From Calidifontibacillus erzurumensis (lineage in GTDB: Bacteria > Bacillota > Bacilli > Bacillales > Bacillaceae_J): a DNA stretch of 57,934 nucleotides. Below, piece by piece: positions 37,165 through 45,476 of the stretch. The notes beneath the pieces are model-generated. The model ran no database searches, was not told the origin of the DNA, and was given only the letters and a program-made list of their open reading frames with translations. Each line of letters begins with the position of its first letter. The first letter of the stretch is position 1. The stretch lies in the NCBI RefSeq assembly GCF_013303125.1, contig NZ_JABTTE010000024.1, positions 1 to 57,934 of the forward strand, in the 5' to 3' direction. The translations under genes were made by a program, and so were the position numbers.

Positions 37165-38103
37165 ATGAAATTGATTACGTTTACACATAACGGTATTCGA
37201 CGTATCGGTGCTATAGAGGATTTTAAAGTCATTGATTTACATGCTGCATTCAAAGCGAAGCTGGAATCGGAAGGAAAACTTCGGGCCAGTCAAATAGCAG
37301 AAGCTTATATCCCTGCTGATGATATGAATGGATTTTTACAAGGTGGGAAAGAAAGCTTGGATTTTGCAAAACAAGCAATCGAGTTTGCTTTGAATCATGA
37401 AAGCGCTGTACCGCTTGTGTTTGATAAAAGTGAAGTAAAAGTCGGGGCACCGGTCCCGTCTCCTGGAAAAATGATTTGTGTAGGTCACAATTACCGTGAA
37501 CACATTTTGGAAATGAAACGTGAAATTCCGCCTTATCCGGTTGTATTTGCTAAATTTGCAAATACAGTCATTGGGCCTGAAGATGATATACCGCATTTTC
37601 CAATATCAGACCAGCTTGACTATGAAGCAGAATTTGCATTTGTCATAGGAAAGCGTGCAAGAAATGTATCTCAGTCAGATGCACTTGATTATGTGGCTGG
37701 ATATACGATCGTCAATGATGTTACGTACCGCGATATTCAGCGCCGAACTTTGCAATGGCTTCAAGGAAAAGCTGTGGATGGTTCTGCGCCAATGGGTCCG
37801 TACTTAGTAACAACGGATGAATTAACAGATCCATCAGGTCTAGAAATTGTTCTCACTGTTAATGGAAAAGAGCGTCAACGTTCGAATACAGCTAACTTAG
37901 TATTTTCTGTGCAATATCTTGTTGAGTTTTTATCGAATTTAATGACACTTGAGCCCGGCGATGTCATTTTAACTGGAACGCCTGGTGGTGTAGGAGTTGC
38001 CCGAGATCCGCAAGTTTTCCTAAAAGATGGTGATGTTGTTCGAATTGAAGTTGATAAAATTGGCGCTTTGGAAAATAGGGTTAGGAAAGTAAGCAACCAT
38101 TAG
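37165..38103 (+). CDS. Fumarylacetoacetate hydrolase-family protein (probable fumarylpyruvate hydrolase)
   Basis: Protein of 312 residues with the FAH fold from about residue 100: MICVGHNYREHILEM, PVVFAKFANTVIGPEDDI, the metal ligands in DYEAEFAFVIG, VNDVTYRDIQ and DVILTGTPGGVG. The N-terminal 95 residues form the usual cap. Family members split acyl- or fumarylpyruvates, or decarboxylate ring-cleavage products. Pairing with a 3-hydroxybenzoate 6-hydroxylase-like gene points to the last step of the gentisate route (fumarylpyruvate to fumarate and pyruvate). That assignment is inference. It is preceded by a clear promoter and an operator-like dyad. RBS GGAAGGAGAAG. Confidence 0.85.
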   Translation: MKLITFTHNGIRRIGAIEDFKVIDLHAAFKAKLESEGKLRASQIAEAYIPADDMNGFLQGGKESLDFAKQAIEFALNHESAVPLVFDKSEVKVGAPVPSPGKMICVGHNYREHILEMKREIPPYPVVFAKFANTVIGPEDDIPHFPISDQLDYEAEFAFVIGKRARNVSQSDALDYVAGYTIVNDVTYRDIQRRTLQWLQGKAVDGSAPMGPYLVTTDELTDPSGLEIVLTVNGKERQRSNTANLVFSVQYLVEFLSNLMTLEPGDVILTGTPGGVGVARDPQVFLKDGDVVRIEVDKIGALENRVRKVSNH

Positions 38104-38229
38104 TTTTTAAGATTATTAAAATAATAAGTTTCTAACATGATGTAAATATTCGGGCCTAGCTTCGCTATTGCTCGATAAAAATAAAAATTATTTTGAAAAT
38201 TTAAATTCTTAAAAGGGGGAGATTGTTTT

Positions 38230-39411
38230 ATGGAAAGACATCAATTAATGATCGTAGGCGGCGGTATTGGTGGTTTGGCTACAGCTCTTGCTGCAAATGA
38301 AGCTGGCATTCGTTCTACAGTGTTTGAGCAAGCTCCACAACTTGGAGAAGTAGGAGCAGGACTTCAAATTGGTCCAAATGGAATGGCTGTACTTGACCGT
38401 TTTGGTGTATTGGATGAAATTAATAAAGTTGCAGTATTTCCTAAACGTTTAGTCTTAAAAGATATTTATACTGCTAAAGAAGTAGCAGCACTTGATTTGG
38501 GCGAAAAATTCCAACAGCGTTATGGGTATCCATACATCGTCTTGCACCGTTCAGACCTTCATTCCATTTTATTAGAAGCATGTAAGAAAACAGGGAATGT
38601 TGAGCTAAAAACAGACCAACGAATCCAAACAGCAGAACAGACTGATATGGGTGTTGTCATTACCAACGAAAAGGGAGAAAAATTTGTTGGTGATGCAGTC
38701 GTTGGTGCCGATGGAATTAAATCAAATATCCGCAAATTGTTAAGCGTTGATGATACTGTGCCTTCCGAATATGTTGCTTACCGCGGTACAGTACCGATTG
38801 AAGAAGTGAAAGGTGAAGCAAACTTTGACGATGTCATCATGTGGATTGGTCCAAACTTACACTTAGTTCAATATCCTGTACGGAGCGGTAAATTATATAA
38901 TATCGTTGTTGTGTTCAAAAGCTATAATTATCAGGAAGGTGCAGATTGGGGTACGCCTGAAGAAATGGAAAGACGCTTTAAAGGTGCACATGAAGAAGCG
39001 CAGTCAATGCTTCGATTCATTCAACGTCAATTTAAGTGGCCAATGTATGACAGAAATCCAATTCCAAACTGGACAATTGGAAATATTACATTGCTAGGCG
39101 ATGCTGCGCATCCAATGTTGCAGTATTTAGCGCAAGGCGGCGTTCAAGCGCTAGAAGATGCTTCTTATCTTGCAGATATGTTGAAGAAGTATCCAGGCCA
39201 GTACAATAAAGCATTCTTAGAATATCAAGCAGAACGTCAACCAAGATCTGCAAGAGTTCAAACAAGTGCACGGAAATGGGGCGAAGTTATACACGCTGAA
39301 GATCAAGCTGCGATTCTGTTGAGAGATTATGTATTTGCAAATAGAACTCCATTTGATTATGAAGTATGTGATTGGATCTATGGCGGCCATAAAGTTCCAA
39401 TGAAAAAATAA
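38230..39411 (+). CDS. FAD-dependent aromatic hydroxylase (3-hydroxybenzoate 6-hydroxylase-like)
   Basis: Flavin monooxygenase of 393 residues: GxGxxG dinucleotide fold at the start (IVGGGIGGLATALAANEAG), GVGADGIKS-type DG motif (VVGADGIKSNIRK), and the GDAAHPMLQYLAQGG motif that binds the FAD ribityl. WPMYDRNPIPNW, HRSDLHSILLEAC and a C-terminal DWIYGG resemble Rhodococcus 3-hydroxybenzoate 6-hydroxylase, as recalled, more than salicylate hydroxylase. The reaction would make gentisate from 3-hydroxybenzoate with NADH and oxygen. It follows the FAH gene after 126 bases and shares its promoter. RBS AAAAGGGGGAGATTG. Gentisate dioxygenase is not in the window. Confidence 0.85.
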   Translation: MERHQLMIVGGGIGGLATALAANEAGIRSTVFEQAPQLGEVGAGLQIGPNGMAVLDRFGVLDEINKVAVFPKRLVLKDIYTAKEVAALDLGEKFQQRYGYPYIVLHRSDLHSILLEACKKTGNVELKTDQRIQTAEQTDMGVVITNEKGEKFVGDAVVGADGIKSNIRKLLSVDDTVPSEYVAYRGTVPIEEVKGEANFDDVIMWIGPNLHLVQYPVRSGKLYNIVVVFKSYNYQEGADWGTPEEMERRFKGAHEEAQSMLRFIQRQFKWPMYDRNPIPNWTIGNITLLGDAAHPMLQYLAQGGVQALEDASYLADMLKKYPGQYNKAFLEYQAERQPRSARVQTSARKWGEVIHAEDQAAILLRDYVFANRTPFDYEVCDWIYGGHKVPMKK

Positions 39412-39421
39412 TGATTTATTT

Positions 39422-39454
39422 AAAGACCCGTAGTGATCTGCGGGTCTTTTTCAA
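39422..39454 (+). terminator. Terminator of the aromatic operon
   Basis: AAAGACCCG (39422-39430) pairs with CGGGTCTTT (39441-39449), then T residues. Confidence 0.9.
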
Positions 39455-39771
39455 TTTTTTTCATATTAATAATAGTATAAAATTAAACTATAATTTAGGG
39501 TAAGGTGGACAAAATCTTCTGTATTTGAAGGTGATGGAAGCATCTTAATTGAAGGATGGGATCAATTTCAGTCAGCTTTCGTTAATCGGTTTAGATTATG
39601 ATAACAATTCATTCAGAAGCTTGTGATGGAACCTCCGTTTCGGTCCAATTGGAAAACTATTCACTAGAGATGTTAAACAACAACTGTTCATAGGTTATAA
39701 AACGATATGCTCGCCTTTGAAAAGGTGATGCAGCGCCCGATTATTTAAGAACAGTCAAGGTGGAGAGATCA
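39455..39771. other. Region before yusF with only broken frames
   Basis: Two short peptides interrupted by stops can be read on the plus strand (for example VFEGDGSILIEGWDQFQSAF near 39520-39580, and RDVKQQLFIGYKTICSPLK near 39667-39722). They may be remains of a small gene such as the one that lies between gcvH and yusF in B. subtilis, but identity could not be shown. Confidence 0.3.
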
Positions 39772-40131
39772 TTGAACGAATATAAATCGGAGAAAGTGAT
39801 TATTGTTGAAGGTAAATCCGATAAGAAAAAAATTGCGCAAATCTTGCGTGATCCAGTCGAAATTATTTGTACGAATGGAACCGTAAGTATTCAAAAAATT
39901 GAAGAGATCGTTGATGAATTTGATCTTTTTCATAAGGAAGTGTATATTTTGGCAGATGCTGATTATGCTGGAGAAAAATTAAGGAAACAGTTTAAGAAGG
40001 AACTGCCGAATGCCATTCATATTTACATTGATAAAATGTTTCGCGAAGTTGCCAACACACCCGATTATTATTTAGCATTAGCTTTGTTAAGCAAAAATTT
40101 TAATGTTAATCCTAAATTTTTAATACAATGA
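39772..40131 (+). CDS. yusF: Toprim-domain protein (YusF-like)
   Basis: Protein of 119 residues that is almost only a Toprim domain: the glutamate in VIIVEGKSDKKK and the acidic pair in ILADADYAGEKLR. Such small Toprim proteins relate to ribonuclease M5 and DnaG catalytic folds; the target is unknown. TTG 39772 is chosen because AAGGTGGAG ends six bases before it; an in-frame GTG at 39760 lies inside that site. Confidence 0.85.
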   Translation: MNEYKSEKVIIVEGKSDKKKIAQILRDPVEIICTNGTVSIQKIEEIVDEFDLFHKEVYILADADYAGEKLRKQFKKELPNAIHIYIDKMFREVANTPDYYLALALLSKNFNVNPKFLIQ

Positions 40132-40140
40132 GGATCAGTT

Positions 40141-40446
40141 ATGATTGAACTTCAACCGAAACAATGGACAGAATTTACAAAACAACACGGCGTTCATTAT
40201 GTTTATTTTTATACACCGCTGTGTGGTACTTGCCAATTGGCAACGAAAATGTTGAAAGTTGTTGGAGAAGCATTGGATGTAAATATTTTTTCATGTAATT
40301 TGAACTTCATTCCTGAGAAAGCACGACAGTATGAAATCGAAAGCGTTCCATGCTTAACCATTTGGAGAGATGGGACGATCATTGAAAAAATTTATGCATT
40401 TCATTCTGTACAACATCTTTATGAAATTATTAAACGATATGAATAA
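40141..40446 (+). CDS. yusE: Thioredoxin-like protein (YusE-like)
   Basis: Protein of 101 residues with a thioredoxin fold and active site CGTC (YTPLCGTCQLATKML), followed by the cis-proline segment ESVPCLTIWRDG. No signal peptide, so cytosolic. It starts nine bases after yusF and follows the B. subtilis order, so the two are co-transcribed. Confidence 0.9.
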   Translation: MIELQPKQWTEFTKQHGVHYVYFYTPLCGTCQLATKMLKVVGEALDVNIFSCNLNFIPEKARQYEIESVPCLTIWRDGTIIEKIYAFHSVQHLYEIIKRYE

Positions 40447-40458
40447 ATATTTGAATTA

Positions 40459-40490
40459 GGGGGCTTTTGAAAAACAAAAGCCCTTTAAGT
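40459..40490 (+). terminator. Terminator of yusF-yusE
   Basis: AGGGGGCTTTTG pairs with CAAAAGCCCTTT around AAAAA; the T tract is short (TTTAAGTATTTTC), so efficiency is uncertain. Confidence 0.65.
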
Positions 40491-40545
40491 ATTTTCATTA
40501 AAAGTGAATATAAAAGATTAATAGGTGAAAGAGGGGCATTAGGAT

Positions 40546-40590
40546 ATGAAACGTATTGAAAAACCACCTTTTGTATCAAAATTTTTTTGA
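40546..40590 (+). pseudogene. Frameshifted mini-gene upstream of sigI
   Basis: ATG 40546 behind GAGGGG gives MKRIEKPPFVSKFF and then stops at TGA 40588. Removing one T from the seven-T run would continue the frame as DIEVVQKVVVPMKCLF to about 40663. This may be a small gene broken by homopolymer slippage. No family is recognised. The rest of 40591-40836 shows no gene. Confidence 0.25.
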
Positions 40591-40836
40591 CATTGAGGTG
40601 GTCCAGAAAGTTGTAGTTCCAATGAAGTGTCTTTTTTCATCTTTAAAAATTCAGCTTTTTTTCAGATGATTTCGAACAGCTCCAGAATCTCTTCTTTGTA
40701 ATCGCTAAAATATAGGAATCATCCCCACTTTTCAAGGACCTCATTTGAAATTAGAACTCATTTATTAATAAATTTCCATAATTTAGATACCCATGAAAGT
40801 AGAAATTTATGCTATAAATGGTTAAGCGAAGAAAAT

Positions 40837-40865
40837 ACACCCAGAAAAGTTTAAGGAGGAACGAA
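40837..40865 (+). promoter_or_regulatory. Possible SigI-type autoregulatory promoter
   Basis: ACACCC (40837-40842) and CGAA (40862-40865) with 19 bases between resemble the C-rich -35 and CGWA -10 of sigma-I promoters, in the place expected for sigI autoregulation. Confidence 0.35.
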
Positions 40866-40890
40866 GGTATATATAGATTGAGGTGGAAAC

Positions 40891-41667
40891 ATGAGACTTA
40901 TACGTATAAAATCATGGTTTAACTCGAAACACCAAAATGTTGATAGAGAATTAGAAGATTTAGTGTTAAAAGCGCAAAATGGAGACGAACAAATTCGTCA
41001 TGACTTGCTCGAGCAATATAAACCTTTTATAAAGAAAATCGTATCAAAATCTTGTAAACGATATATATCCGAATCGATGGATGAATTTAGCATAGGGCTG
41101 CTTGCGTTTAATGAGGCGGTCGATCAATATAACAAAGACCAAGGCGGAAAGTTTTTAACATTTGCAAGTGTTGTTATACAGAGAAGAATTATTGATTATA
41201 TTCGAAAAGAAAGCAGACATAAACATCTATTATTGTCGGACGTTGAGGGAGAAGACGCGGGCGGCAATGTGAAAGAAAGTTACATAGATCGTAAACAATC
41301 ACTTGAAAAATTTGCCGCTGAAGAAGAAAGTAAAACTAGAATTGAAGAAATTAAACGATACCAAAAACTATTGGAGAGTTTCGGCATTACTTTTGATGTG
41401 TTGAGCAAAGAATGTCCGAAACATAGCGATGCCAGAGATAATGCCAAAATGATTGCCAAGACGGTTGCAGAAGTGGATGAAATCCGTGATGCTTTAGTGG
41501 AAAAAAAGCGCTTGCCGATTAAGGAGTTGGAGGCATTCGTAACATGCAGTCGAAAAACGATCGAACGGAATCGAAAGTATATAATAGCAATCGCATTAAT
41601 TTATATTGGCGAATTTCAATCGCTTCGTTCCTATATTGAGCCTGAAAAAGGGGGACCACTTACATGA
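40891..41667 (+). CDS. sigI: RNA polymerase sigma factor SigI
   Basis: Sigma factor of 258 residues with a sigma70 region 2 (about 18-110: DLVLKAQNGDEQIRHDLLEQ, DEFSIGLLAFNEAVDQY, FLTFASVVIQRRIIDYIRKE) and the SigI-specific C-terminal domain (KKRLPIKELEAFVTCSRKTI). SigI responds to heat and to cell-wall or polysaccharide signals. The start ATG follows GAGGTGG. Its stop overlaps the rsgI start (ATGA), the usual sigI-rsgI arrangement. Confidence 0.93.
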   Translation: MRLIRIKSWFNSKHQNVDRELEDLVLKAQNGDEQIRHDLLEQYKPFIKKIVSKSCKRYISESMDEFSIGLLAFNEAVDQYNKDQGGKFLTFASVVIQRRIIDYIRKESRHKHLLLSDVEGEDAGGNVKESYIDRKQSLEKFAAEEESKTRIEEIKRYQKLLESFGITFDVLSKECPKHSDARDNAKMIAKTVAEVDEIRDALVEKKRLPIKELEAFVTCSRKTIERNRKYIIAIALIYIGEFQSLRSYIEPEKGGPLT

Positions 41668-42971
41668 AACAGGGTATCGTTGTTGAAGTGAAAAATAGAA
41701 AAGCAATCGTGCTCACGAGAGAAGGGGCATTTGAACGCGTCTCTTTAAAAAAAGGGGAACAGGTTGAAATAGGCTCAGAAATCGAATTTGCCGAAACGAA
41801 AAAAATCTATCATTCCCGCCCGATTGGAATGGGGTTATTCATTGCTGTTGTGGCGGCTGTATTTTTCTTGTTCTTTCCTCAAATACTACCAAGTTTAAAT
41901 CAAGTGAATATGACGGTAGCGGCTTATATTAGTGTAGATATTAATCCTAGCCTTGAAGTTGGTGTGAATGATGCGATGAAAGTGATTGAGCTGATTCCTC
42001 TGAATGAAAGTGGGGAAAAAATAGCAGCCCAAATAGGCGAAAACTACCGGAATCTCACCCTTTCGCAATTTATAAATCAAACGATCGATATAGCGGAAAA
42101 AGGCGGGTTTTTAAAAGATAATAAAGATGTGCTAGTGACGGCAACGATGATTAATAAGGAACTAAAAACGTCTGTTGAAAAAAATCTTACAAAAATTAAG
42201 CAAGAAATTAAAGAAAAAAAGAGTGTGCACGTCGAAACACTTGAAAGCGATGAAACAGCTAGAAAAGAAGCAAAAGATTTAGGAGTTTCAACAGGAAAGT
42301 ATATTTTATACAAAAAAGCAGCAGATAAATTAACGATAGAGGAAGCAAAAGAGCTATCAATTACACAACTTTTTGACAAAATTGATAAAAAAGAATTAGA
42401 AGACATAAAGAAAAAAATAATGAAACGTGATTACGATAAAAACATTAAAAAGATAGAGAAAGCCGAAAATGAATTAAAAAAATTAGAAGCCAAACTGAAG
42501 ACCATTCAAGATAGAAATCATATGAAGGAACAAAAAATAGAACAAATAGAAAAAATTCGTAACCGAATGAATGAACAAAGAGTGGAAATAGAAAAGATTC
42601 GTAATCAAATGAAAGATAATATTCATAAAGATTTAAAAGAAAAAATGAATAATCAAGTTTTAATTATTAATAATAAGAAGATTAAAGAAGACGAAAAAAA
42701 ACTAGAAAAAATAAATAAATTAAAAATGGAAAATGAAAAAAAGATTAATAAAGTAGAAATTAATAATGGTCAGAAAGTTGTCCAGTTTTATGATTACAAG
42801 AAAAATCCTGTTGCTTCCGACAAGCAATATAAACAAAAACTAGAAATCCTAAAGAAAAAAATGGACAAACAAATGAAAAAAGAAGAAAAAAAGAAAGATC
42901 TAAAGCAACCGAAGATCATGGACAAAAGTAAGGTCCAAAAAGAAAGAAAACATTATTTCTCAGGAAATTAG
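41664..42971 (+). CDS. rsgI: Anti-sigma-I factor RsgI
   Basis: Single-span membrane protein of 435 residues. The N-terminal RsgI_N domain (1-50) binds SigI inside the cell; the helix is near 54-75 (GMGLFIAVVAAVFFLFFP). The outer region has the conserved AAYISVDINPSLEVGVND and then a very long Lys/Glu coiled coil (about 225-435) without a carbohydrate-binding module. The lysine-rich outer tail differs from clostridial RsgI sensors and from enzymatic domains. Confidence 0.92.
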   Translation: MKQGIVVEVKNRKAIVLTREGAFERVSLKKGEQVEIGSEIEFAETKKIYHSRPIGMGLFIAVVAAVFFLFFPQILPSLNQVNMTVAAYISVDINPSLEVGVNDAMKVIELIPLNESGEKIAAQIGENYRNLTLSQFINQTIDIAEKGGFLKDNKDVLVTATMINKELKTSVEKNLTKIKQEIKEKKSVHVETLESDETARKEAKDLGVSTGKYILYKKAADKLTIEEAKELSITQLFDKIDKKELEDIKKKIMKRDYDKNIKKIEKAENELKKLEAKLKTIQDRNHMKEQKIEQIEKIRNRMNEQRVEIEKIRNQMKDNIHKDLKEKMNNQVLIINNKKIKEDEKKLEKINKLKMENEKKINKVEINNGQKVVQFYDYKKNPVASDKQYKQKLEILKKKMDKQMKKEEKKKDLKQPKIMDKSKVQKERKHYFSGN

Positions 42972-43010
42972 ACAAATTTTATGGTACGTCCATAAAATTT
43001 GTTTTTTTTA
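42972..43010 (+). terminator. Terminator of sigI-rsgI
   Basis: ACAAATTTTATGG (42972-42984) and CCATAAAATTTGT (42990-43002) are perfect inverted copies, then an eight-T run. Confidence 0.95.
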
Positions 43011-43112
43011 TGCAAAAATATTTTCAGAATTGTCGAAATTATTTACAAGGGAATGATCAAGTTTTATCGAATACATATTAGGGAGTCAATGTTTGAAAGC
43101 AAGGTGAGGAAA

Positions 43113-43472
43113 ATGAAAGAACCTAGTTTTAGAAAAGCGTTAGTTGAATTTACTCATCGCCTTCAATTTGCATCACATGTTTTGCCGCTCTTAGAAAACG
43201 AAAGGATAACCGTAAAAATTTGTACGAATAATAATGAAGAGCTTACGATTGTTATGAGTGAAAAGGAAGTATCGCTTGATCATGAGAATAGAACCGTCCC
43301 TTCAGTAGTTGTCAAAGGAGATCTTCCAGCTCTTATCAATTTCATCGAAGGAAAAATGAAGCTTCAAGCTTTACAAAAAAGCGAAAAACTCCAAGCGGAA
43401 GGAAAATATCGACATTTATTAAAAATAGAATCTCTTTTCTATTGTTGTCCCCTAAAAGAAGCAATTAGTTAG
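43113..43472 (+). CDS. yusD: SCP2-like sterol-carrier-fold protein (YusD-like)
   Basis: Protein of 119 residues with an SCP2-type pattern: KICTNNNEELTIVMSEKEVS, VVVKGDLPALINFIEGKMKL and a C-terminal helix ending LLKIESLFYC. In Bacillus a gene of this kind lies by metNPQ, as here. The ligand is unknown. ATG 43113 is chosen for AAGGTGAGG before it; a longer frame starts inside the preceding terminator. Confidence 0.75.
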   Translation: MKEPSFRKALVEFTHRLQFASHVLPLLENERITVKICTNNNEELTIVMSEKEVSLDHENRTVPSVVVKGDLPALINFIEGKMKLQALQKSEKLQAEGKYRHLLKIESLFYCCPLKEAIS

Positions 43473-43565
43473 TAGAGCAGTTCCGATTATTTCCATTCTT
43501 CTTTTTCCAACTACCAGTCCAAAAATAACTTCAAAAACTTGTATTTTAAAACTATAAAAAATAGT

Positions 43566-43594
43566 TTGACAAAACAAAAAATAGGTGATAGTAT
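43566..43594 (+). promoter_or_regulatory. Promoter of the first S-box unit
   Basis: TTGACA (43566-43571), a 17-base spacer and TAGTAT (43589-43594), 34 bases before the riboswitch. Confidence 0.75.
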
Positions 43595-43627
43595 TAGCTC
43601 AACAAAATAACATTAAACAGATAGGTT

Positions 43628-43780
43628 TTCTTATCAAGAGAGGTGGAGGGACTGGCCCTATGAAACCCGGCAACCGGTTTATGAAACACGGTGCCAATTC
43701 CTACAGAGCAAAATTTGCTCTGAAAGATAAGAAGAGTGTTCGAAATTCGTCCCCTCTTCTTATCGAAGAGGGGTTTTTAA
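43628..43780 (+). ncRNA. SAM-I (S-box) riboswitch upstream of metY
   Basis: S-box landmarks in order: TTCTTATCAAGAGAGGTGGA, GGGACTGGCCC, TGAAACCCGGCAACC, GGTGCCAATTCC, a P4 stem AGAGCAAAATTTGCTCT and GAAAGATAAGAAG. The terminator CCCCTCTTC/GAAGAGGGG (43751-43773) follows with TTTTT. SAM binding should stop transcription before the sulfhydrylase gene. Confidence 0.96.
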
Positions 43781-43818
43781 TATTTTATGTTTGAATTGGA
43801 ACGAAGGAGATGTGGACA

Positions 43819-45120
43819 ATGAGCGATCAAAAAAATTACCGAATTGAAACTTTAGGAATCCATGGGGGTTTACGCCTTGATGAAGGGACAAGGGCGCAAG
43901 CGGTTCCGATTTATCCATCAAATGCTTACTTATTTAAAGATACGGAACATGCTTCCAATTTGTTTTCATTGGCGGAGCCTGGCTATATTTATACGAGAAT
44001 TCACAATCCGACTTGCACGGTATTTGAAGAAAGAATTGCTTTGTTAGAAGGGGGCGTTGGTGCTCTATCGGTTGCAAGCGGTTCGGCAGCCATTACAATG
44101 GCGATTTTAAATATTGCCAGCAGTGGAGATGAAATCGTAGCAGCATCTACATTATACGGGGGAACTTACAACTTATTTGCGCAAACATTGCCAAAATACG
44201 GCATTAATGTTATTTTTGTAGATCCAACGGATCCGGAAAATTTCCGTGCGGCAATTACTGAAAAAACGAAAGCAATTTTTGCAGAAACGATTGGAAACCC
44301 AAGTCTTCATGTTCTTGATATTGAAGCGGTGGCAAATGTTGCCCATGAAGCCGGGATCCCATTGATTATTGATAATACATTTGCAACACCTTATCTATGC
44401 AGACCAATTGAGTTTGGCGCTGATATTGTTGTTCACTCTGCAACAAAATGGATCGGTGGAAACGGAACAACTCTTGGCGGCGTCATCGTTGATGGGGGCC
44501 ATTTTGATTGGAATTCACCAAAATTCCCAGGCTTTACAACACCAGACCCAAGCTATCATGGTTTAGTTTATGCTCGTGATATTGGTGCGGCTGCATTTAT
44601 CATTAAAGCAAGAGTTCAATTGTTGCGTGATATGGGACCTGCATTAAGCCCGTTTAATGCATTCCTATTAAGTTTAGGATTAGAAACTTTACATGTTCGA
44701 ATGAAAGAGCATATCGCAAATACAAGAAAAGTTGTAGAATATTTGCAAAACCATCCAGCTGTTGAATGGGTGCTCTATCCAGAGCTTGAAAACCATCCAT
44801 CCCATTCATATGTTTCAAAATACTTGCCAAAAGGAGCAGGTTCAGTTGTTGTCTTTGGCATTAAAGGGGGACGTGAAGCTGGTGCGAAATTGATTAACAG
44901 CGTCAATCTTTGGTCTCACGTTGCAAATGTAGGCGATGCAAAAAGCTTAATCATTCATCCGGCGAGCACAACCCATTCACAATTAAATAGTGAAGACTTG
45001 AAAAAATCTGGTGTAACTGAAGATTTAATCCGTTTATCTGTTGGTATTGAAAATAGCGATGATATTATCGAAGACTTAGAGCAAGCCATTGAAAAAGCAA
45101 CAGGACTTACTTCTAAATAA
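43819..45120 (+). CDS. metY: O-acetylhomoserine sulfhydrylase (aminocarboxypropyltransferase)
   Basis: PLP enzyme of 433 residues that makes homocysteine from O-acetylhomoserine and sulfide. The PLP lysine lies in [27 protein letters not shown] and [13 protein letters not shown] are family segments, and the long insert length matches OAH sulfhydrylases rather than cystathionine synthases. ATG 43819 gives nine bases of spacing to AAGGAG; the in-frame ATG 43810 abuts the site. It is controlled by the S-box upstream. Its own terminator was not found before the next promoter. Confidence 0.92.
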   Translation: MSDQKNYRIETLGIHGGLRLDEGTRAQAVPIYPSNAYLFKDTEHASNLFSLAEPGYIYTRIHNPTCTVFEERIALLEGGVGALSVASGSAAITMAILNIASSGDEIVAASTLYGGTYNLFAQTLPKYGINVIFVDPTDPENFRAAITEKTKAIFAETIGNPSLHVLDIEAVANVAHEAGIPLIIDNTFATPYLCRPIEFGADIVVHSATKWIGGNGTTLGGVIVDGGHFDWNSPKFPGFTTPDPSYHGLVYARDIGAAAFIIKARVQLLRDMGPALSPFNAFLLSLGLETLHVRMKEHIANTRKVVEYLQNHPAVEWVLYPELENHPSHSYVSKYLPKGAGSVVVFGIKGGREAGAKLINSVNLWSHVANVGDAKSLIIHPASTTHSQLNSEDLKKSGVTEDLIRLSVGIENSDDIIEDLEQAIEKATGLTSK

Positions 45121-45153
45121 TTGTAGAAAAATGTTGATCGGTAATTATTGTCA

Positions 45154-45182
45154 TTGACACCAAACTTGTCCCATGATAAACT
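45154..45182 (+). promoter_or_regulatory. Promoter of the second S-box unit
   Basis: TTGACA (45154-45159), a 17-base spacer and TAAACT (45177-45182). Confidence 0.7.
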
Positions 45183-45211
45183 TTCTTCCGTGCTATGACA
45201 ATTCAATGATT

Positions 45212-45402
45212 GGCTCTTATCAAGAGAGGTGGAGGGATGTGCCCAATGAAGCCCGGCAACCGCCAAGTAAAGACTTGGAATGGTGCCAATTCACACAAAG
45301 TGTTTCCTATTCATTTAGCGTCTGCGAATGGTAGGAAAATGCTTTGAAAGATAAGAGAAAGGAAATGTCGTGCCTTTCTGCTTATCTGCAGAAAGGTTTT
45401 TT
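45212..45402 (+). ncRNA. SAM-I (S-box) riboswitch upstream of metNPQ, with extended P4
   Basis: CTCTTATCAAGAGAGGTGGA, GCCCAATGAAGCCCGGCAAC, a P3 hairpin AAGTAAAGACTT, GGTGCCAATTC and GAAAGATAAGAG are canonical. P4 is unusually long: CAAAG (45296) to CTTTG (45346) encloses TTTCCTA/TAGGAAA and CATT/GAATG pairings. The terminator CCTTTCTGC/GCAGAAAGG (45373-45396) is followed by TTTTTT. It controls the methionine importer. Confidence 0.95.
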
Positions 45403-45476
45403 GTTTGATAAGACATAAACATGGTTTGATTGCTGAAGGAAGTGTATAATAGCATTTGGAAGAAGGTGAATCATGC

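Noticed and set aside
42999-43112. Longer start for the YusD-like protein
   Set aside because: The extension begins inside the rsgI terminator and lacks a ribosome site.
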